64,000 bases of DNA. It comes from Amycolatopsis sacchari (GTDB lineage: Bacteria; Actinomycetota; Actinomycetes; Mycobacteriales; Pseudonocardiaceae). A program made the position numbers and the translations under genes. The DNA lies in the NCBI RefSeq assembly GCF_900114035.1, contig NZ_FORP01000008.1, forward strand, positions 1 through 64,000, written 5' to 3'. The notes below the pieces were generated by a model. It ran no database searches. It saw nothing but the letters and a program-made list of their open reading frames with translations, and was not told where the DNA came from. Below are positions 43,893 through 53,880 of the stretch, piece by piece; position 1 is the first letter of the stretch; every line of letters begins with the position of its first letter.

Positions 43893-46501
43893 CGAGTTCC
43901 ACCCGACAACCGGCGGCACCCACGGGGGGTGCGGTGCCCGCCGGCGAGGCGAGGCTGAGCCACCGGCAGATCATGACCGTGCTGAGCGGTCTGCTGCTGG
44001 GCATGTTCCTGGCCGCGCTCGACCAGAACATCGTGAGCGTGGCGATCGTGAAGATCGCCAATGACCTCAACGGGTTCAGCGAGCAGGCGTGGGCGACCAC
44101 GGCGTACCTGATCACCGCGACCATCGCGACGCCGCTGTACGGCAAGCTGTCCGACATCTACGGCCGCAAGCCGTTCTACCTCACCGCGATCGCGTTGTTC
44201 GTGGTCGGTTCGGCGGCCTGCACGTTCGCCACCTCGATGTACGAGCTGGCCGCCTTCCGCGCGTTCCAGGGTCTCGGTGCCGGTGGCCTGATGTCGCTGG
44301 CGTTCACGATCATCGGCGACATCGTGCCGCCGCGTGAACGCGTGCGCTACCAGGGCTACTTCATGATGGTCTTCGGCTCGGCCACCGTGCTCGGCCCGGT
44401 GCTCGGCGGGTTCTTCTCCGGCTTCGAGACGCTCGGCGGGCTGCACGGCTGGCGCTGGGTCTTCCTGATCAACGTGCCGATCGGCGTCCTCGCGCTGTTC
44501 GTGGTCGCGCGGGTGCTCAACATCCCGCACCAGAAGCAGCCGCAGCGGATCGACTGGTTCGGCGCGATCGCGCTCGCGGTCGCCGTGGTGCCGCTGCTGC
44601 TGGTCGCCGAACAGGGCCGCACGTGGGGCTGGGGCTCCACCCGCGCGGTCATCTGCTACGCGGTGGCGGCGTTCGGCGTGGTGCTGTTCATCTTCGTCGA
44701 GTACGTCATGAAGGACGCGGCGCTCATCCCGCTGCGCCTGTTCCGGAACTCGACGTTCAGCGTGGTCATCGCGGGCGGCACGATCGTCGGTGTCGCGATG
44801 TTCGGTGGCATCACCATGGTCCCGCAGTACTTCCAGGTGGTGCGTGGTTACTCGCCCACCGAGGCGGGTCTGCTGATGCTGCCGCTCGTGCTCGGCATCA
44901 TGATCGGCTCGCAGCTGTCGGGCCGGATCACCGCGAAGACGGGGCGGTACAAGTTCCTGCCGGTCGTCGGCACGCTGATCATCGCGATCGGCGCGGTGCT
45001 CTACGCGCAGGTCCACTTCGACAGCGCGCTCTGGCAGCCGCTGGTGTACGCGCTGATCATCGGGCTCGGCCTCGGTGGCTGCATGCAGACGCTGGTCATC
45101 GCGGCGCAGAACGCCGGCCCGCGCAGCGACATGGGTGTGTCCACCGCGTCGGCGACGTTCTTCCGCCAGATGGGCGGCACCCTGGGTGTCGCGGTGTTCC
45201 TGACGATCCTGTTCAACCTGCTGCCGGGCCGGATCGCGGACGCCTTCGGCGGCACCCTGCCGCCGCAGTTCAACGGGAACCAGCTCAACGCGCTGCAGTC
45301 GAACACGAGCGCGCTGGCGAACCTGCCCGAGGCCATCAAGAACCCGATCCTGACCGGGTTCACCAACTCGATGCACGGCGTGTTCTACGTGGCCGCCGGG
45401 TTCGCGCTGCTGGCGTGCCTCGTGCTGCTGTTCATGCGGGAGATCCCGCTGAGCGGCGGCCCGAGCCCGGCCGCGGCGCCGGCCGAGGGTGGCGCGGTGC
45501 CGCCGGAGGCGGCGCAGGCCGCGGCCGAGGCCGACAACGCGACCTGGGCCGACGCCGACGCGGCGCTCGAGGCGGAGGACCGTGAACCGGCGCTCGTCGG
45601 CGGCAGGCACGCCGCCCCGAGCGAGACCAACGGGCACGGCAACTACGAGCTGGCGGCCCAGACGGCGCCGTTCGCCACGGCGACGACCGGGATGAGCAGC
45701 CCCGTCGACACCGACGGCCAGCCCATCAGCGGGCACATCCGCCGCCAGGACGGTTCGTCCGTGCTCGGTGCGGCGCTCACGCTGATCGACCAGCGCGGCC
45801 GCCAGGTCGCGCGGGCCACGGCGGGTGCCGACGGCGGCTACACGATCAACGCGCCCGGCGCGGGCACGTACGTGCTGATCGTGTCGGCGGGCGGGCACCA
45901 GCCGCAGGCCTCCAGCGTCGTCGTCGGCCAGGGCCCGGCGCGGCTGGACCTGACGCTGATCGGCTCGGGTGAGGTGAGCGGCATCGTCCGGGTCGCCGGG
46001 CGGGAGACCCCGCTCGCCGGTGTGACGGTCACGCTGACCGACTCGCGGGGTGAGGTCACCGGTGCCTCCATCACCACCGCGGAGGGTGCGTACACCTTCC
46101 ACGGCGTCGGTGCCGGGACGTACACGCTGGTCGCGAGCGCCGAGCGGATGCGCCCGGTCGCGTTGATGCTGACCGTGCCCGAAAGCGGCGTGCTGCGGCA
46201 GGACGTCGAGCTGGCCTCGGCGGTCGTGCTCGCCGGTACCGCCCGCACGGACGGCGACCGCGTCGTCCCCGACGCCCGCATCACCGTGCTGGACGCGGAG
46301 GGCAACGTCGCGGCGGTCGCCCGCACCGACTCGGAGGGCCGCTACGTGGTGAGCGACCTCCCGGAGGGTGATTACACCGTGGTCGCGAGCGGGTACCCCC
46401 CGGCGACCAGCCAGGTGAACCTGCTGGGCGGCGAGGCCACGCACGACGTGCGCCTCGGGTACGAGCAGGTGATCGACGAGTTCGGCGGCGAGCAGGCATG
46501 A
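43889..46501 (+). CDS. DHA2-family MFS exporter fused to three CarboxypepD_reg-like domains
   Basis: An 870-residue fusion. Residues 25-520 form a 14-helix EmrB/QacA-type exporter: LAALDQNIVSVAIVKI (motif D1), GKLSDIYGRKPF (motif A) and VLGPVLGGFFSG (motif C). An acidic Ala/Glu-rich linker (about 525-610) follows, then three related beta-sandwich domains near 612-690, 692-775 and 780-858. Each has a carboxypeptidase-regulatory-like pattern such as PLAGVTVTLTDSRGEVTG and EGRYVVSDLPEGDYTVVASGYPP. With 14 helices and a cytosolic N-terminus, this tail should be in the cytosol. It is far longer than ordinary DHA2 proteins (about 500 residues). The ORF overlaps the yceI-like ORF by four bases. Confidence 0.9.
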   Translation: MTSSTRQPAAPTGGAVPAGEARLSHRQIMTVLSGLLLGMFLAALDQNIVSVAIVKIANDLNGFSEQAWATTAYLITATIATPLYGKLSDIYGRKPFYLTAIALFVVGSAACTFATSMYELAAFRAFQGLGAGGLMSLAFTIIGDIVPPRERVRYQGYFMMVFGSATVLGPVLGGFFSGFETLGGLHGWRWVFLINVPIGVLALFVVARVLNIPHQKQPQRIDWFGAIALAVAVVPLLLVAEQGRTWGWGSTRAVICYAVAAFGVVLFIFVEYVMKDAALIPLRLFRNSTFSVVIAGGTIVGVAMFGGITMVPQYFQVVRGYSPTEAGLLMLPLVLGIMIGSQLSGRITAKTGRYKFLPVVGTLIIAIGAVLYAQVHFDSALWQPLVYALIIGLGLGGCMQTLVIAAQNAGPRSDMGVSTASATFFRQMGGTLGVAVFLTILFNLLPGRIADAFGGTLPPQFNGNQLNALQSNTSALANLPEAIKNPILTGFTNSMHGVFYVAAGFALLACLVLLFMREIPLSGGPSPAAAPAEGGAVPPEAAQAAAEADNATWADADAALEAEDREPALVGGRHAAPSETNGHGNYELAAQTAPFATATTGMSSPVDTDGQPISGHIRRQDGSSVLGAALTLIDQRGRQVARATAGADGGYTINAPGAGTYVLIVSAGGHQPQASSVVVGQGPARLDLTLIGSGEVSGIVRVAGRETPLAGVTVTLTDSRGEVTGASITTAEGAYTFHGVGAGTYTLVASAERMRPVALMLTVPESGVLRQDVELASAVVLAGTARTDGDRVVPDARITVLDAEGNVAAVARTDSEGRYVVSDLPEGDYTVVASGYPPATSQVNLLGGEATHDVRLGYEQVIDEFGGEQA

Positions 46502-47322
46502 GTAGCGGATTGCACGCGCAGATCCAGACGGCCGAGGGGTGGGCCGTGTCGGGTGCGGTGCTGACCGTCACCGACATGACCGGCCAGCAGGTCGCGAGGG
46601 CCGAGTCCGACGCGAAGGGAGTGGTGGACACCCCGCCGCTCCCGCCGGGCCTGTACACCGCGGTGCTCACCGCCGCGGGGTACAACCCGGTGGCGCGCAC
46701 GGCGCAGATCGGCTCGGACGGCACCGGCTCGCTCGGGGAGATCCCCCTGGCGCCGATGGCCGGTTCGGTCGAGCTGCCCCCGGCGGGCCCGTGGACGATC
46801 GACCCGGTGCACTCCACCGTCGTCGCCACGGCCCGGCACCTGGGCATCGCGAGCATCCGGGCGCGCTTCTCCGAGGTCAGCGGCCGGATCGTGGTGAGCA
46901 GGCCGGTCGAGCAGTCCTCGGTGCACGCCGAGATCAAGGCGGCGAGCCTGGACAGCGGCATCAAAATGCGGGACGACCACCTGCGGTCGCCGGACTTCCT
47001 GGACGTCGAGTCGTACCCGACGATCGCGTTCGAGAGCACCGGCCTGCGGCAGCGGGGCACGGACAGCTGGAAGCTGGCCGGGTACCTGACGCTGCACGGC
47101 CAGCGCCGCGAGGTCGAGCTGGACCTGACGTACGGCGGCTGGGGCCCGGACCCGTGGGGCGGCGTCCGCGCCGCGTTCCACGCCGAGACCCAGCTGCACC
47201 GGAACGACTTCGCGATCAACTACAACGCGATGGTCCGCGCCGGGGTGGCCGCGATCGGCACCACGGTGAAGGTCGAAATCGACGTCGAAGCGGTGCAGGG
47301 CGAGTCGCTGCCGCAGATGTAG
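46498..47322 (+). CDS. YceI-like lipid-binding protein with N-terminal CarboxypepD_reg-like domain
   Basis: A 274-residue protein. Residues about 1-90 form a carboxypeptidase-regulatory-like domain (AEGWAVSGAVLTVTDMTGQQVARAESDAKG) like those on the exporter encoded just before. Residues about 97-272 are a YceI lipocalin-type barrel (WTIDPVHSTVVATARHLGIASIRARF, then MRDDHLRSPDFLDVESYP). YceI barrels bind long isoprenoid or lipid chains. No signal peptide is seen, so it should be cytosolic, unlike the periplasmic E. coli YceI. The start overlaps the exporter's stop by four bases. Binding or handing a hydrophobic compound to the exporter is an inference. Confidence 0.88.
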   Translation: MSSGLHAQIQTAEGWAVSGAVLTVTDMTGQQVARAESDAKGVVDTPPLPPGLYTAVLTAAGYNPVARTAQIGSDGTGSLGEIPLAPMAGSVELPPAGPWTIDPVHSTVVATARHLGIASIRARFSEVSGRIVVSRPVEQSSVHAEIKAASLDSGIKMRDDHLRSPDFLDVESYPTIAFESTGLRQRGTDSWKLAGYLTLHGQRREVELDLTYGGWGPDPWGGVRAAFHAETQLHRNDFAINYNAMVRAGVAAIGTTVKVEIDVEAVQGESLPQM

Positions 47323-47332
47323 TACCTGGTGG

Positions 47333-47369
47333 GGCGCCCCGGACGAGCCGTCCGGGGCGCCTCGTCTTT
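47333..47369 (+). terminator. Intrinsic terminator after the marR-MFS-yceI operon
   Basis: GGCGCCCCGGAC (47333-47344) pairs perfectly with GTCCGGGGCGCC (47350-47361) over a GAGCC loop, followed by TCGTCTTT. It starts 11 bases after the YceI-type stop. Confidence 0.85.
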
Positions 47370-47437
47370 GATAACGGATACCGCAATTCCACCCTTCGGC
47401 TGACTGCCGCTTGCGTTCGCCACGTAGGCTTCGCCGG

Positions 47438-48130
47438 GTGAGTTCCGTCTACGCCGCCTCCGAAGGCTTGGGTGTGAGCTGGCTGGACACCGCCGGCCCG
47501 GTGCTGGTGTGGGTGATCGTGCTCAGTTTCGTGTTCGTCGAATGCGCGCTGATCATCGGCCTGTTCCTCCCGGGCGACTCGCTGCTGTTCGCGGCGGGTG
47601 TCGTGCTGGCCTCCCACGGCGCCGACGCCAACGCCTGGCTGCTGTCCCTCGCGGCACTGGTCGTCGCGGTGGTGGGCAACCAGGTCGGCTACTACATCGG
47701 CAGGCACACCGGCACCCGGTTCATCGCCCGGCGCGGGGGGCGCGTGCTCAACCGCGGCAACCTGGAACGGGCGCGTGCCTTCCTGGACCGCAAGGGCTTC
47801 TTCGCGATCGTCGCCGCCCGCTGGATCCCGTGGGTGCGCACGCTGGCGCCGCTCATCGCGGGTGCCGCCAGGATGGATCCCCGCCGGTTCATGGCCGCGA
47901 CGACGCTCGGCGGCCTGCTGTGGGTGCCGACGCTGGTGTTGCTGGGCTACTACGGCGCCGGCCTGCTCGACGCGCTGCCGTGGGTCAAGACGGTCGTCGT
48001 GTGGCTTTCGGTGGCGTTCTTCGTCGGCGGCACGGCGTTCGGCGTGATCCGCTACCGCCAGGAGATGCGCCGCCCCGTCGACGACCCCGGCCGCGGCGAA
48101 CCCGGTTCCGAACTCCGCGAAGCCGCCTGA
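47438..48130 (+). CDS. DedA-family membrane protein
   Basis: A 230-residue DedA/VTT protein. LIIGLFLPGDSLLFAAGVVLA carries the conserved Asp, GNQVGYYIGRHTGTRFI the second motif, and AARWIPWVRTLAPLIAGAARMDPRRF the essential Arg motif. About five or six helices are seen. GTG 47438 is used because the upstream codons are Arg-rich and non-native. It is a second DedA in the window, not closely identical to the one at 40324. The 3' end overlaps the convergent MFS gene by 79 bp. Confidence 0.9.
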   Translation: MSSVYAASEGLGVSWLDTAGPVLVWVIVLSFVFVECALIIGLFLPGDSLLFAAGVVLASHGADANAWLLSLAALVVAVVGNQVGYYIGRHTGTRFIARRGGRVLNRGNLERARAFLDRKGFFAIVAARWIPWVRTLAPLIAGAARMDPRRFMAATTLGGLLWVPTLVLLGYYGAGLLDALPWVKTVVVWLSVAFFVGGTAFGVIRYRQEMRRPVDDPGRGEPGSELREAA

Positions 48131-49326
48131 GGCTCGCGCCTGGGCAGCAGGAGCGGTGTGGCGAGCAGCAGGACGCCGGAGACGGCGATCGCCGCGAGCG
48201 CGCTGGTGAGCGTCGCGAGGACGCCCCAGACGACCATGAGCGCCGCCTGGGCGAGTTTGCCGCTGACACTCCACGCGGTGAGCACCCGTGCGGCGCGTTC
48301 CGCGGGCGTGCGCTGGAGGCGTTCCGTGGCGTAGAGGGGGTTGAACACCCCCATGCACGTGATCAGCAGCCCTTCGACGGCGATGACCGTGAGCAGGCCT
48401 GCGAGGCCCGGCCGCGTGAAGGCGAGCCCAAGCGGGGAGAGCGAGCGCAGCCACCCCGAGACGACCATGACCCGGTGCCTGCCGTAGCGGGTCACAAGGC
48501 GGGATGACAGGCGGGCGCCCGCGAACCCGCCGACGGCGGGCAGCCCGAAGGCGAGCCCGTACTGCCAGGCCGGGAAGTGGTACTCGCCCAGCAGCAGGAC
48601 GGCCAGCAGCGGGAGGGTCGCCATGATCAACCCGCCGACGGCCACGGAGTTGAAGAACAGGCGCCGCAGCACGGCGTCGCGGAGGATGAACCGCCAGCCG
48701 TCCAGGAGTTCCGCCGCGCGCAGCCTGCCGTCCCGTGCCCTGGGTGCCGCGACGTCGCCGGCGCGGATGCGGAGGATGCCGAGCGCGGACAGCAGGTAGC
48801 TCACCGCGTCCGCGGCGACAGTGACGACCGGGCCGAACAGCCCGACCAGCGCGCCGCCCAGCGGCGGTCCCGCCGCGGTCGCCACCCAGCTCGTGCCCTC
48901 GAACCGGGCGTTCGCGACGAGCAGGTGATCGCGGTGGACGAGGTGCTTGAGGTACGCGCCGGACGCCGCGGTGAAGGCGATGTTCGCGGTCCCCGTGACG
49001 ACCGAGACGAGCAGCAACTGGCCGTAGGACAGCAGGCCCAGCAGGTACGCGAGCGGCACGCTCGCCATCGCGAGGAAACGGAGCAGGTCCATCGTGATCA
49101 TCACGGGGCGTTTGGCGCGGTGCTCCACCCACGGCCCGAGCGGGACCGCGGCGAGCGCCGCGACGGCGAGCCCCGCGGCTTCCAGGAGCGAGACGGCGAA
49201 CGCGGGCGCGTCCAGGACGCGGACCGCGAGGAGCGGGAACGCGCCGAAGGCGATCCAGGTGCCGTAGGTGCTCACGGCGTAGGCCGACCACAGCAGGCCG
49301 AAGCCGGTCCCCAGTTTCACGTGCAC
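48052..49326 (-). CDS. MFS transporter, 12 helices
   Basis: A 424-residue permease with about 12 membrane helices. LLWSAYAVSTYGTWIAFGAFPLLAVRVL opens the first helix, and WVEHRAKRPVMITMDLLRFLAMA is the motif A-like loop (RAKRPVM). VATAAGPPLGGALVGLFG lies at helix 5. It resembles enterobactin/macrolide-type (EntS/MefA-like) MFS exporters. The start is GTG at 49326 or 49320. It diverges from the LysR gene by about 85 bases, so LysR control is likely. Its substrate is unknown. Confidence 0.85.
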   Translation of the reverse strand: MHVKLGTGFGLLWSAYAVSTYGTWIAFGAFPLLAVRVLDAPAFAVSLLEAAGLAVAALAAVPLGPWVEHRAKRPVMITMDLLRFLAMASVPLAYLLGLLSYGQLLLVSVVTGTANIAFTAASGAYLKHLVHRDHLLVANARFEGTSWVATAAGPPLGGALVGLFGPVVTVAADAVSYLLSALGILRIRAGDVAAPRARDGRLRAAELLDGWRFILRDAVLRRLFFNSVAVGGLIMATLPLLAVLLLGEYHFPAWQYGLAFGLPAVGGFAGARLSSRLVTRYGRHRVMVVSGWLRSLSPLGLAFTRPGLAGLLTVIAVEGLLITCMGVFNPLYATERLQRTPAERAARVLTAWSVSGKLAQAALMVVWGVLATLTSALAAIAVSGVLLLATPLLLPRREPQAASRSSEPGSPRPGSSTGRRISWR

Positions 49327-49411
49327 AGTCCAGCAGTGAGCAGGAACCTGGATCAAACAACCGGCCCACCGGCGAGCCACAACCTCCAGTTGGGGCTTCT
49401 AAGCTCGCGGC

Positions 49412-50341
49412 GTGGACACCGAGGCGCTGCGGTCGTTCGTCAGGGCGGCCGAGCTGGGGCAGCTGCAGCACGCGGCCGACGAGCTGGGCGTGACGCAGCA
49501 GGCGGTCTCGAAGCGCATCGCGGCCCTGGAACGGGAGCTGGCGGTCCGCCTGTTCACCCGCACCGCGCGGGGTGTCGAGCTGACCTTCGACGGCCAGGCG
49601 TTCCTCCCCCACGCGCGGACCGTCGTCGCGGGCGTGGAGCGTGGCATCGCCGCGGTCAGACGGGAGTCGCGGGCGCTGCGGATCGACGTGCTCGGCTTCC
49701 GCAGCGCGCAGGCCGTCATCCTCCACGACTACTGGCGGGCACATCCCGAAACCGAACTCGACGTCGTCACCCTGCGGGCCGACGACCCGCACGTGGCGGT
49801 CGCCGCCGTGCGGGCAGGCGACATCGACGCCTCGTTCCGCAGCGTCACCGATCCGGCCACGCTGCCCCGCGACGTGCGGATGGTGCACGTGCTGGACTTC
49901 CCGCTGGAGCTGCTCGTCGGCCCGGCGCACCCGCTCGCCTCCGCGCGCACCCTCACCCCGGCGCAGCTGCGCGGGCACCGGATCTGGGTGCCGGGCATCG
50001 CGCCGCGCAGCGAGTGGGCGGAGTTCTACGAGGAACTGGCCGCCGACCTCGACCTCCCCATCGACGGCACCGGTCCGAACTTCGGCGTCGAAGTGCTGCT
50101 CGAAACCCTCGCCGATTCCCCGGAGGTGGCCACCCTCGTCGGCGCGCGCGACCGCCTCGTCTGGCCTGCGACCTACGGCCTGCGCCGCATCCCGGTCGAG
50201 CGGCCGACGATCGCGTACCCGCTCTCGCTCCTGTGCCGCAGGGCCGATCCGCACCCCGGGCTACGCGCGATCATCGACCACTTCCGCGGCCTGGCAACGG
50301 TTCCCGCACCGGCCTGGCGGCCGTCCTGGCGTGGCCGCTAG
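49412..50341 (+). CDS. LysR-family transcriptional regulator
   Basis: A 309-residue LysR protein. The winged HTH is at residues 1-60 (ALRSFVRAAELGQLQHAADELGVTQQAVSKRIAALERELAVRLFTR), followed by a linker helix and a periplasmic-binding-like effector domain (LRIDVLGFRSAQAVI... SVTDPATLPRDV). It lies divergent to the MFS gene at 48052, the normal LysR/target layout. The stop shares CTAG with the stop of the VOC gene, which converges with it. Confidence 0.9.
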   Translation: MDTEALRSFVRAAELGQLQHAADELGVTQQAVSKRIAALERELAVRLFTRTARGVELTFDGQAFLPHARTVVAGVERGIAAVRRESRALRIDVLGFRSAQAVILHDYWRAHPETELDVVTLRADDPHVAVAAVRAGDIDASFRSVTDPATLPRDVRMVHVLDFPLELLVGPAHPLASARTLTPAQLRGHRIWVPGIAPRSEWAEFYEELAADLDLPIDGTGPNFGVEVLLETLADSPEVATLVGARDRLVWPATYGLRRIPVERPTIAYPLSLLCRRADPHPGLRAIIDHFRGLATVPAPAWRPSWRGR

Positions 50342-50751
50342 GACTCGGGATCCGCCCAGACCTCCAGCTGGATGCCGTCCGGATCGCGGAACACGACGAC
50401 CGCGGACCCGGGCAGCGTGCGCGACGCCTTCGCCGGGGTGTACGTCACGCCGTACTCCGCCAGCCGGCTTTCCCACTCCTTCAGCTCCCCGTAGGAGTCC
50501 ACGGTGAAGGCCACGTGGTCCAGGCCCGTGCGCCGCTCGTCGAAGTCACCGCGTTCGGTGTCGGGGTGCTGCACCAGCACCACGGAGAACTCACCGGGGC
50601 CACCGCGCAGCACGACCTTCCTGATGCCGGTTTCGGCGTCCTCGCGGCGGGCCACCTCCTTCAGATCCAGCACCCGCTCGTACCACGGGACACTGCGATC
50701 CACGTCCGTCACCGTGAGTGCCAGGTGGTGCACGCCGGTCAGCGTGGACAT
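50338..50751 (-). CDS. VOC-family (glyoxalase/bleomycin resistance/dioxygenase fold) protein
   Basis: A 137-residue protein of paired beta-alpha-beta-beta-beta modules. HHLALTVTDVDRSVPWYERVLDL gives the first metal-ligand His, GLDHVAFTV the second His, and GIQLEVWADPES the closing Glu. It may be a metal-dependent lyase, dioxygenase or binding protein; the substrate cannot be assigned. It is followed by 117 bases before the next gene on the same strand. Confidence 0.85.
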   Translation of the reverse strand: MSTLTGVHHLALTVTDVDRSVPWYERVLDLKEVARREDAETGIRKVVLRGGPGEFSVVLVQHPDTERGDFDERRTGLDHVAFTVDSYGELKEWESRLAEYGVTYTPAKASRTLPGSAVVVFRDPDGIQLEVWADPES

Positions 50752-50868
50752 ATCGGCAGCCGTCCTTTCTCTTCCCCACGGGCAAGGCTACCGAGGACGC
50801 CGAGCTGTAAACGCTTTCTCGCGGATCTGTGGACAACTCCGCGAATTACTCACATCTTGTGGACAACT

Positions 50869-51614
50869 TCAGCGTCCGCCGCCCACCGTCAGCACCGCCC
50901 CCGTGACGTACGAGGCCGCCGGGGACAGCAGCCACAGCACGGCTTCCGCGATCTCCCCGGGCTGCCCCGCCCGGCCGAGCGGGATCGTCGGCGCGAGGCG
51001 CGTGATCCGGTCCGGTAGGCCGGCCGCCGCGTGCAGGCCGGTGTCCACCAGCCCCGGAGCGACCGCGTTGACGCGGATGCCCTCGCGCGCCACCTCGTTC
51101 GCCAGGCCCACGGTGAGCGTCTCGACGGCGGCTTTGCTGGCGGCGTAGTGCGTCCACTCGCCCGGCGAACCCGTGCGAGCAGCCGTGGAGGACACGTTCA
51201 CGATCACGCCACCGGAACCGCCGTACCGCGTGGACATCCGCCGCACGGCCTCCTGGCAGCTGAAGATCACGCCCGCCACGTTCACGTCCAGCACGCGGCG
51301 CACGACCTCGGGACTCTGTTCGTCCAGCCGTCCCGGCGTGTTCCCCGTGACAGCCGCGTTGTTGACCACGCCGGTCAGGGGGCCCAGCTCCGCCGCCGCG
51401 TCGAACAGCTCCGCCACGTCCTCCGCGGAGGCCACGTCGGCACGCACCGTCAACGCCTGCCGCCCGTGGGTGCGCACCGCGGCAGCCACCTCTTCCGCGG
51501 CCTGCCCGTCGGAGGCGTAGTTCAGCACCACGTCGTGCCCGCGTTCGGCCGCCAGCACCGCCAGCACCGCCAACGCCGCCCCGACGCCCCGGCTCGCGCC
51601 GGTGACCAGGAGCG

Positions 51615-51618
<4 letters not shown>
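50869..51618 (-). CDS. SDR oxidoreductase, last gene of the sugar operon
   Basis: A 249-residue classic SDR. It has TGASRGVGAALA (coenzyme Gly motif), NNAAVTG, and the catalytic Ser in VNVSSTAAR with Tyr-Lys in HYAASKAAVE. The C-terminal YVTGAVLTVGGGR completes the fold. It ends the operon, overlapping the P-loop kinase gene by four bases (ATGA). It probably oxidises or reduces the imported sugar or polyol, or a derived sugar acid; specificity is inferred from context only. Confidence 0.88.
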
Positions 51619-52246
<628 letters not shown>

Positions 52247-52250
<4 letters not shown>

Positions 52251-53080
52251 CGCTTTCCCATCCTTCCCACCCACGCCCGCGGGCCGACGTGCCGCACCCG
52301 TTCGGCCGCGACCTCGTTGGCGTACCGGATCAGCTCCGGCAGTTCGAACCTCCCGACACCGTAAGCGAGTGCCCCGTGCCAGACGTCGCCTGCACCGAGC
52401 GTGTCCCGGGCATCGACCGCGGGCACCGGCACCTCGCCCGCACCCGTCGCCGTCCGCCAGCGCACCGGCTCCGGCCCCGCCGTGGTGATCACCGTGTGCA
52501 CCCCGCGTTCGAGCAGGTCCGGCGCGGGGGCGCGGAAGTGCGCCGAGCACGCCGCGATGTCGACCAGCGGCAGCAGGTCGTCGAGCACCGGTTTCCAGCT
52601 GCCGGCGTCGAGCACCACGGGAATCCCGCGTGCCCGCGCCCACCGTGCGGTGCGCAGCGCCAGCGCCGGGTGGTGCCCGTCGACGAGCACCGCGCTGACC
52701 TCCTCGACCACCCACGGCTCGCCTGTCACGGCAGGACTGTGAGCCGCGTTGCGTGAAACGACCGTACGCTCGCCGTCGCGATCCCGGACGGCGACGGCGC
52801 TCAACGCGGGCGGCTCGGCGAAATCCGGGGCCACGTCGACGACCTCGACCCCGCACGCGGCGAGGTCCGCGCGGGCGAGACCGGCGAGCGGGTGCGAGCC
52901 GAGCACGGTCAGCAGCGTGGCCTTCCCGCCCAGCGCCGCGACCGTCACCGCCGCGTTCGTCGCCGGGCCGCCCGCCGCGACGGCCACCGACAGCGACTGG
53001 ACCTTCTCGCCGGGTGCGGGCAGCTCGGCCACCCGCTGCACGACGTCGATCGTGCACAACCCGGCGAGCAGCACCGTCAT
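52247..53080 (-). CDS. PfkB-family (ribokinase-type) carbohydrate kinase
   Basis: A 277-residue PfkB kinase, somewhat shorter than the usual 300 or so. The N-terminal AAGGPATNAAVTVAALGG is PfkB signature 1. The catalytic base lies in DTLGAGDVWHGAL (signature 2, with Asp). VITTAGPEPVRW and the final helix are present. It should phosphorylate a sugar or nucleoside imported by the ABC system. It is fourth in the operon, with a four-base overlap on each side. Confidence 0.9.
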
Positions 53081-53880
53081 GCCGACAGCCCCCGCGACAC
53101 CGCCGACTCGACCACCTCGCCGTTCTCGTCGACCTCCAGCGCGCCGGTGATCAGCCCGACGACCTGGTTCATCGACGTCGTCTTCGGCGACACCACCGCG
53201 ACCCGCCGCCCGAGGCGGTGCACGTGGATCCGGTCGGCGATGTCGAAGACGTGCGGCATGTTGTGGCTGATCAGCACGACCGGCAGCCCGCGCTCGCGGA
53301 TGCGGTCGATCAGCGCGAGCACGCGCGCCGACTCGGCGACACCGAGTGCCGCCGTCGGCTCGTCCATGATCACGGCCTTGGTGCCGAAGGCGGCCGCGCG
53401 CGCCACCGCGACGCCCTGCCGCTGCCCGCCGGACAACGTCTCGACCGGCTGCGTGATCGACTTGATCTTGATGTCCAGCTCGTCGAGGACGCGCTGCGCC
53501 TCCGCGCGCATCTTCGCGGTGTCGAGCTTGCGGATCAGCCCGAGCGGCCCGCGGCGCCGGATCTCCCGCCCCAGGAACATGTTCGACGCGATGTCCTGCG
53601 CCGGGGACAGCGCGAGGTCCTGGTACACGGTCTCGATGCCGTAGCGGCGGGCGTCGATCGGCGTGCGGAAGTGCACGGTCTCGCCGTCCACCTTGATCTC
53701 ACCGGCGTCGGGCACCAGTGCCCCCGACAACGCCTTGATCAGGCTGGACTTCCCGGCGCCGTTGTCGCCCACGACGGCCAGCACCTCGCCGGGCAGCAGG
53801 TCGAAGTCGGCGCCGTCGATCGCCGTCACGTGCCCGTAGCGCTTCACCAGGCCACGGGCGGAGAGGGTGGGAGTGGTCAT
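53077..53880 (-). CDS. Sugar ABC transporter ATP-binding protein (single-domain, FrcA-like)
   Basis: A 267-residue ABC ATPase. Walker A is GDNGAGKSSL, the signature is LSGGQRQ, Walker B is KAVIMDEPTAAL, and the H-loop is in LISHN. It has only one nucleotide-binding domain, whereas RbsA-type sugar ATPases (about 500 residues) have two, so it works as a dimer and belongs to the FrcA subgroup. The ATG at 53880 overlaps the permease stop. Part of a complete import system with the permease and binding protein. Confidence 0.93.
   Translation of the reverse strand: MTTPTLSARGLVKRYGHVTAIDGADFDLLPGEVLAVVGDNGAGKSSLIKALSGALVPDAGEIKVDGETVHFRTPIDARRYGIETVYQDLALSPAQDIASNMFLGREIRRRGPLGLIRKLDTAKMRAEAQRVLDELDIKIKSITQPVETLSGGQRQGVAVARAAAFGTKAVIMDEPTAALGVAESARVLALIDRIRERGLPVVLISHNMPHVFDIADRIHVHRLGRRVAVVSPKTTSMNQVVGLITGALEVDENGEVVESAVSRGLSA

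Noticed and set aside
43868-46444. 858-codon minus-strand frame over the MFS gene
   Set aside because: Arg/Gln/Asp-rich low-complexity translation, fully antisense to the MFS/beta-domain fusion, with no domain pattern.
47216-50254. 1012-codon minus-strand frame spanning DedA, MFS and LysR genes
   Set aside because: Covers several real genes on both strands and shows only Arg/Ala/Gly-rich sequence.
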